From: an uncultured Porphyromonadaceae bacterium
GTDB lineage: Bacteria > Bacteroidota > Bacteroidia > Bacteroidales > Muribaculaceae
Assembly: GCA_937892215.1 (NCBI GenBank)
Contig: CALAVE010000031.1
Location: 1-11,508, forward strand
Direction of reading: 5' to 3'
DNA length: 11,508 nt
A program made the translations under genes and the position numbers. Below the pieces are notes generated by a model. It had not been told where the DNA came from. It saw only the letters and a list, made by a program, of their open reading frames with translations, and did no database searches. Numbering within the stretch: position 1 is the stretch's first letter; each line of letters opens with the position of its first letter. Shown piece after piece: positions 8,613-11,508 of the stretch.

Positions 8613-9488
8613 ATGGGTAAGACAAAAAACATGCATTATTTCTCAGTTGCGAACATGGATTTGCGTCAGATGGGCGGCAGCGAGAGCCACATCATCAACA
8701 ACGACGACATAACTATCATCCTGAATGGATGTCCACACGATGCTACATTCTTGCGTGAAGGAGAAATATACCAACTGCCAGAGCCTCACTTGCTATTAGT
8801 AATGAATGGCGAGGCTGACATTCAGCTGGATTTGGAGCATTATCACATAGAGAAAGGTACGCTCATACTCACCACGCCCGACATGATTATGGAGTGTACT
8901 CATTGCAGCATGGATCTTTTGGTGAACGACATTGCAGTCAAGGCGCATATCCATATACCAGAAAGTATTGTCATGATTTGTCCAGCTAAAGATGCAGAGC
9001 ACCTGCTTCGCATGATGTATCTGCTTTGGGACATTTCAACCCAACAACCATACCGCCATGATACTGTAAAGCAGATGACAGAAGCCATGCTGAGCAATGC
9101 TAATTATATCAAACAGGCCGCTGAAGCTACCGAAAAGACTGATGCCCCGTCACGCAATCAACAGTTGTTTCAGCAGTTTAAGCTGCTGGTCAGCAAGTAT
9201 TGCGAACGAGAGCGCAACATCCCCTTCTATGCCAAAGAACTGCGAGTCAGTCCTCACCATCTTTCATCGGTCATCAGCAAGGCCAGCGGCCACAGCGTCA
9301 TGTACTGGCTCAATCGTGCCGTTGTACTTCGGGCTAGGATGCTGCTAAAGACCAGTGACCTGATGACCTACGAGATTGCCGATCGTCTGAATTTCCCCAA
9401 CTCTCCAGCCTTCAATAGTTTCTTTAAACGTGAGATGGGTATAACTCCAAGAATGTATAGGAACAACCTCAATACATGTGACAGTTAG
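8613..9488 (+). CDS. AraC family transcriptional regulator
   Basis: This 291-residue protein has the usual AraC architecture. The N-terminal half (about 15-115) is beta-rich with a cupin-like look: LREGEIYQLPEPHLLLVMNGEADIQ type strands, and KGTLILTTPDM where cupins place a conserved turn. It probably senses a small ligand. A helical middle leads to the C-terminal double helix-turn-helix domain (about 195-290). The first HTH is AKELRVSPHHLSSVISKASG, followed by the conserved linker (YWLNRAVVLRARMLLKTSDLM). The second is IADRLNFPNSPAFNSFFKREMG, then the family ending ITPRMYR. The ATG at 8613 is used because it is the longest frame after the proximal promoter; ATG at 8631 is an alternative. No target gene is adjacent in operon-like arrangement, so the regulon is unknown. 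Its base composition is more A/T-rich than that of the genes to its left. Confidence 0.88.
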   Translation: MGKTKNMHYFSVANMDLRQMGGSESHIINNDDITIILNGCPHDATFLREGEIYQLPEPHLLLVMNGEADIQLDLEHYHIEKGTLILTTPDMIMECTHCSMDLLVNDIAVKAHIHIPESIVMICPAKDAEHLLRMMYLLWDISTQQPYRHDTVKQMTEAMLSNANYIKQAAEATEKTDAPSRNQQLFQQFKLLVSKYCERERNIPFYAKELRVSPHHLSSVISKASGHSVMYWLNRAVVLRARMLLKTSDLMTYEIADRLNFPNSPAFNSFFKREMGITPRMYRNNLNTCDS

Positions 9489-9510
9489 TTACCGAGATCT
9501 TCTCCGTAAC
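9488..9510 (+). terminator. short hairpin at the AraC stop codon
   Basis: GTTAC (9488-9492) pairs with GTAAC (9506-9510), and after one C/C mismatch GAGA pairs with TCTC over a 3-nt loop. It begins at the last base of the stop codon. No U tract follows, so termination is uncertain. Confidence 0.3.
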
Positions 9511-9548
9511 TCAATGCTGTTATATGAAGAACAAATACAGGACTCCTA

Positions 9549-9707
9549 TCAAGATACGCCCCAACCATTCCGTTTCTTCGTGCCATCCCAGTTTGTAAGC
9601 TCACCATTGGAGCCGCCACCACCTGCACTGATACCGCCTCTGCCACTAGCGGCAAGAAGTAGATTCGCCATCAAATCTTTGGAGACCGTCATCGCATCAC
9701 AGAGTTG
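9549..9707 (-). pseudogene. remnant of a mobilization-type protein C terminus (tentative)
   Basis: On the minus strand an open stretch runs from just after an in-frame TGA (9710-9708) to a TGA at 9551-9549, about 52 codons. From an internal ATG at 9692 it reads as a helical segment (KDLMANLLLAASG), then a glycine-rich stretch (GGISAGGGGSNGEL), then NWDGTKKRNGWGVS and stop. Helix, glycine-rich linker and basic Trp/Asp-rich end resemble the C-terminal tails of Bacteroidetes relaxase or mobilization proteins as I recall them. This family link is an inference that a protein search would settle. There is no promoter and no N-terminal domain, and the same frame continues upstream of the stop as a further short open stretch. 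It is therefore best read as the decayed 3' end of a larger gene. It could alternatively be a small orphan protein of 47 residues. Confidence 0.4.
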
Positions 9708-9710
9708 TCA

Positions 9711-9772
9711 GGTAGGGGTTTTGGCGAGAGCAATTTTGACTACTATATAAAGTGGAACATAAGGGATAAAAC
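9711..9772. other. non-coding rest of the AraC to DUF2795 gap
   Basis: The 354-base gap between the AraC and DUF2795 genes holds the hairpin at 9488-9510, the minus-strand remnant at 9549-9707 and the terminator at 9773-9813. The remaining bases show no promoter, tRNA or clear repeat. A 90-codon plus-strand frame (9478-9750) overlaps the end of the AraC gene and runs antisense to the remnant; it looks like a shadow frame. Confidence 0.4.
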
Positions 9773-9813
9773 ACCAGCGAGACAAACAAATAAAAATTGC
9801 TTATCTCGCTGGT
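9773..9813 (-). terminator. strong intrinsic terminator of the minus-strand gene block
   Basis: ACCAGCGAGA and TCTCGCTGGT form the base of a 17-bp stem with a 7-nt loop. Read on the minus strand, all 17 positions pair, two as G-U wobbles. On the plus strand the same positions are mismatches. The minus-strand hairpin is followed by GTTTTAT. It lies 30 nt after the stop of the DUF2795 gene, so it ends that transcript. Confidence 0.85.
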
Positions 9814-9842
9814 ATTAAATGATTTAGACTAAATAAAGTCTG

Positions 9843-10064
9843 CTAATACTCATCCTCGTTGAAAAGGAAGTCTTCTTTAGTAGGATAATCAGGCCATATT
9901 TCTTCAATACTTTCATATACATCACCTTCATCCTCTATCTCCTGAAGATTCTCCAATACTTCAAGCGGTGCGCCTGAACGAATGGCATAATCAATCAACT
10001 CGTCTTTTGTTGCCGGCCATGGCGCATCTTCCAGTTTTGATGCTAACTCAAGTGTCCAATACAT
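9843..10064 (-). CDS. small conserved acidic protein (DUF2795 family)
   Basis: This 73-residue protein is small, soluble and very acidic (many Glu and Asp, especially after residue 40). Its N terminus (MYWTLELASKLEDAPWPATKDELIDYAIRSG, about 1-31) and the segment GAPLEVLENLQEIEDEG match the DUF2795 proteins highly conserved in Bacteroidales. The WPATKDELIDYA pattern of DUF2795 suggests a small helical fold. Function is unknown. The C terminus (IWPDYPTKEDF, then NEDEY) is the usual family end, so the frame is complete. It sits 58 nt downstream of the adenosyltransferase gene on the same strand, has its own consensus-like promoter in that gap, and is followed by a strong terminator. It may be read both by itself and from the operon upstream. 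Confidence 0.87.
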   Translation of the reverse strand: MYWTLELASKLEDAPWPATKDELIDYAIRSGAPLEVLENLQEIEDEGDVYESIEEIWPDYPTKEDFLFNEDEY

Positions 10065-10098
10065 AGTCTATTATTTTTACATGTTAGAAACTTGGGCG

Positions 10099-10106
10099 CA
10101 AAAGTA
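10099..10106 (-). promoter_or_regulatory. -7 box of the DUF2795 gene
   Basis: On the minus strand TACTTTTG (10106-10099) matches TAnnTTTG. The predicted start near 10092 gives a leader of about 28 nt. The -33 region is an A-rich run without a clear TTG, so strength is uncertain. Confidence 0.5.
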
Positions 10107-10122
10107 CTATTTTTTTTCTTAT

Positions 10123-10683
10123 TTACTTAGGTTTCTTCCAAATTTTTTCACGTACACCGTCAATAAAGTTTAATTTTCTTGCCAGAACATACAAATAATC
10201 CGACAAGCGGTTGATATAATGGGTTACTTCGGGGTCTAATTCGGTTGTTTCTCCCAAGAAAAAGATGCGACGCTCCGCTCTTCTACATACCGTGCGACAC
10301 ACATGTGCCAAGGCTGCCTCATGGGAGCCACCCGGCAAGATGAACGCAGTTTGCGGAGGGATATTGGCATTGATTTCATCTATCTGTTCTTCCAGGATCT
10401 GCGTCTCTTCCGCAGCCATTGTATAAGAAGGAGCCAAGGGAGTCTTTGATTTGTCAGTAGCTAAATAGGAGCACACAGTGAACAGGTTCCGCTGTGTGCG
10501 GATTATCAGGTCTTTGTCATCACCGTCCTTCATCCAAGAGGCGAGCATTCCCAAATGGGCGCTCAGTTCATCCACTGTTCCATAGGCCTCGATACGGGCA
10601 TTGGTTTTCTTTACTTTCACGCCGCCGACCAGACTTGTCACGCCGTCGTCGCCTGTCTTCGTATAGACTCTTGTTATTGCCAT
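10123..10683 (-). CDS. PduO-type cob(I)yrinic acid a,c-diamide / cob(I)alamin adenosyltransferase
   Basis: This 186-residue enzyme transfers the adenosyl group of ATP to cob(I)alamin or a cobyrinate precursor, making coenzyme B12 forms (EC 2.5.1.17). It shows all marks of the PduO/MMAB family. The N-terminal ATP loop is YTKTGDDGVTSL (7-18), followed by a conserved GTVDELSAHLG (35-45). Then come ILPGG (115-119), RTVCRRAER (130-138) with the arginines that bind the nucleotide, and YINRLSDYLYVLAR (156-169). The protein should be an all-helical trimer in the cytosol. Length is normal for single-domain members. The gene starts 12 nt after the methyltransferase-like gene, so the two are almost certainly cotranscribed. 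No other cobalamin gene is in the window; in gut Bacteroidetes it probably supports methylmalonyl-CoA mutase or corrinoid salvage (inference). Confidence 0.93.
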   Translation of the reverse strand: MAITRVYTKTGDDGVTSLVGGVKVKKTNARIEAYGTVDELSAHLGMLASWMKDGDDKDLIIRTQRNLFTVCSYLATDKSKTPLAPSYTMAAEETQILEEQIDEINANIPPQTAFILPGGSHEAALAHVCRTVCRRAERRIFFLGETTELDPEVTHYINRLSDYLYVLARKLNFIDGVREKIWKKPK

Positions 10684-10695
10684 AGTGTCGATGGT

Positions 10696-11298
10696 TTAAA
10701 AATTTACAATATAGTTTTCCTTATAACGCTTCTTATCAAAGAAAATGATACCACAATAATACAAATCAAAAGTCACTCCCGTACGTTCATCGTTGACTAC
10801 AGATTTCCAGAATTCCTTCGTTTCCTGTTTTTTGTGAATATCCTCTACCACCATCATGCTCTTTGAGTCCATGAAAGGAAGAGCCTTTTCATATAGTGTT
10901 TGATAGTTGCCCTGCGGACTGATTCTCAGAAACTCCACAGACTGGTTGTCAGCACATGTTGTTTCGAAAGATTCTACATCATCCTCTCCTATCTCTACCA
11001 CCGAGGTTTTCTTACATCCCTCTTTCATATAGGCCGCATAGGCTGTGGTGGGAGAACAATAGCTGAAGATGCGTTGTGCCTGCATGAAGTTTGCCAGTCG
11101 GAAATACAATCGGCACATCTTCCTTGTTTGCTCATCAAGATCAGGCAGCTGATCATTCATCCGTTCATAGGCATAGTAGGGATTGTGTTCATTGACAACA
11201 TATCGGATAAAGCGATAAGCCCATGGCGACTGCACGCCGAAACCTCTGCAGTGATTCATCCTGCGCAGCCATACAAGAGCCCTTCCGATCCTACGCAT
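10696..11298 (-). CDS. conserved Bacteroidetes protein, SAM-methyltransferase-like fold (tentative)
   Basis: This 200-residue soluble protein belongs to a conserved group recalled from Bacteroidales genomes and often labelled hypothetical or methyltransferase-like. It begins with a basic segment (about 1-17) and the signature RGFGVQSPWAYRFI (18-31). A helical region (LDEQTRKMCRLYFRLANF) follows. A later part suggests a Rossmann-like core: SVVEIGEDD, then MMVVEDIHKK, and a C-terminal strand-rich end with TFDLYYCGIIFFDKKRY. These resemble the later strands of class I methyltransferases. However, the usual glycine-rich SAM loop is not obvious, so binding may be altered or lost. The start at 11298 lies about 30 nt after the predicted transcription start. 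It is the first gene of an operon with the adenosyltransferase, downstream of a 5S rRNA and its terminator. Function is unknown. Confidence 0.7.
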   Translation of the reverse strand: MRRIGRALVWLRRMNHCRGFGVQSPWAYRFIRYVVNEHNPYYAYERMNDQLPDLDEQTRKMCRLYFRLANFMQAQRIFSYCSPTTAYAAYMKEGCKKTSVVEIGEDDVESFETTCADNQSVEFLRISPQGNYQTLYEKALPFMDSKSMMVVEDIHKKQETKEFWKSVVNDERTGVTFDLYYCGIIFFDKKRYKENYIVNF

Positions 11299-11334
11299 TC
11301 TTTGATTGTTTTAATATCTTCACCGTTTTAACGG

Positions 11335-11365
11335 CAAATATACGAAAAGAAAATCAAACTGCAAT
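11335..11365 (-). promoter_or_regulatory. promoter of the methyltransferase-like/adenosyltransferase operon
   Basis: On the minus strand ATTG (11365-11362) is followed after 19 bp by TATATTTG (11342-11335), close to the Bacteroidetes consensus. The predicted start is near 11328, about 30 nt before the ATG at 11298. Confidence 0.72.
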
Positions 11366-11432
11366 GCTTTTTCAAGAAAAAAATGTGTTTAGAGGAAAAG
11401 TAAGGGGGTAAAGAGGGCATGTTTCAAGACAT

Positions 11433-11469
11433 AAAAAAAGGAGAGACTTCCCGTTTGGGAAACCTCTCC
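11433..11469 (-). terminator. rRNA operon terminator after 5S rRNA
   Basis: On the minus strand a 13-bp stem (GGAGAGGTTTCCC with GGGAAGTCTCTCC, 11469-11440) closes a 4-nt loop and is followed directly by seven T residues (11439-11433). Two of the pairs are G-U on this strand and mismatches on the other, which fixes the orientation. It lies about 10 nt after the 5S 3' end. Confidence 0.92.
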
Positions 11470-11477
11470 ACAATGAA

Positions 11478-11508
11478 AGAAGGCGGCTACCTACTCTCCC
11501 GCATTGCA
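11478..11508 (-). rRNA. rrf: 5S ribosomal RNA, 3' end only
   Basis: Read on the minus strand from the window edge, TGCAATGCGGGAGAGTAGG followed by TAGCCGCCTTC is the conserved 3' region of bacterial 5S rRNA (the GCGAGAGTAGG-like helix and the closing terminal helix strand). A terminator follows directly. The gene extends beyond the window. The exact 3' end is uncertain by several bases. It implies an rRNA operon on the minus strand to the right. Confidence 0.88.

Noticed and set aside
9478..9750. 90-codon plus-strand frame after the AraC gene
   Set aside because: It overlaps the AraC stop and runs opposite the glycine-rich remnant. Its run of prolines is the antisense of glycine codons.
10900..11331. 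143-codon plus-strand frame near the right end
   Set aside because: It lies antisense to the conserved GFGVQSP-type gene and has no promoter or recognised motif.

Overview
The window looks like a chromosomal segment from a Bacteroidetes bacterium, most likely Prevotella or a close relative. Three observations support this. Upstream regions carry the phylum-specific vegetative promoter (a TTG-type -33 box about 19-20 bp before TAnnTTTG) instead of -35/-10 boxes. Start codons lack clear Shine-Dalgarno sequences. The protein set is typical: a secreted protein with repeated chitobiase-type modules, DUF4153 and DUF2795 proteins, and a GFGVQSP-type conserved protein. The genus is an inference.

Layout, left to right. 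Positions 1-37 are the 5' part of a tRNA-Leu(CAA) on the minus strand. At 195-1892 (+) is the translational ABC-F ATPase ettA. It converges on a minus-strand pair, a glutathione peroxidase (2543-3034) followed by a flavin reductase-like FMN protein (1930-2493), which look like a small redox operon with one promoter. A 451-base gap holds the promoter and about 200 nt of leader of a 1014-residue secreted multidomain protein (3486-6530, +). That gene is followed by a hairpin and then a DUF4153 membrane protein (6706-8310, +). The promoters of these last two genes share an identical 11-bp extended -33 block at identical spacing.

A less GC-rich stretch follows, with an AraC-type regulator (8613-9488, +). 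On both sides of it are short minus-strand reading-frame remnants without full genes (8335-8406 and 9549-9707). The second has a glycine-rich tail that resembles those of Bacteroidetes mobilization proteins. This part looks like a site of past insertion and decay.

The right end is a minus-strand block. A methyltransferase-like conserved protein (10696-11298) is followed after 12 nt by a PduO-type cob(I)alamin adenosyltransferase (10123-10683), then a small DUF2795 protein (9843-10064) that also has its own promoter. A strong strand-specific terminator (9773-9813) closes the block. Upstream on the same strand are a terminator and the 3' end of a 5S rRNA (about 11478-11508), so this block lies just downstream of an rRNA operon.

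Most of the window is ordinary housekeeping and accessory sequence. I did not find a convincing new multi-gene system. The points most worth checking are the gene remnants around the AraC gene, the modular mosaic of the secreted protein, and the shared promoter block.
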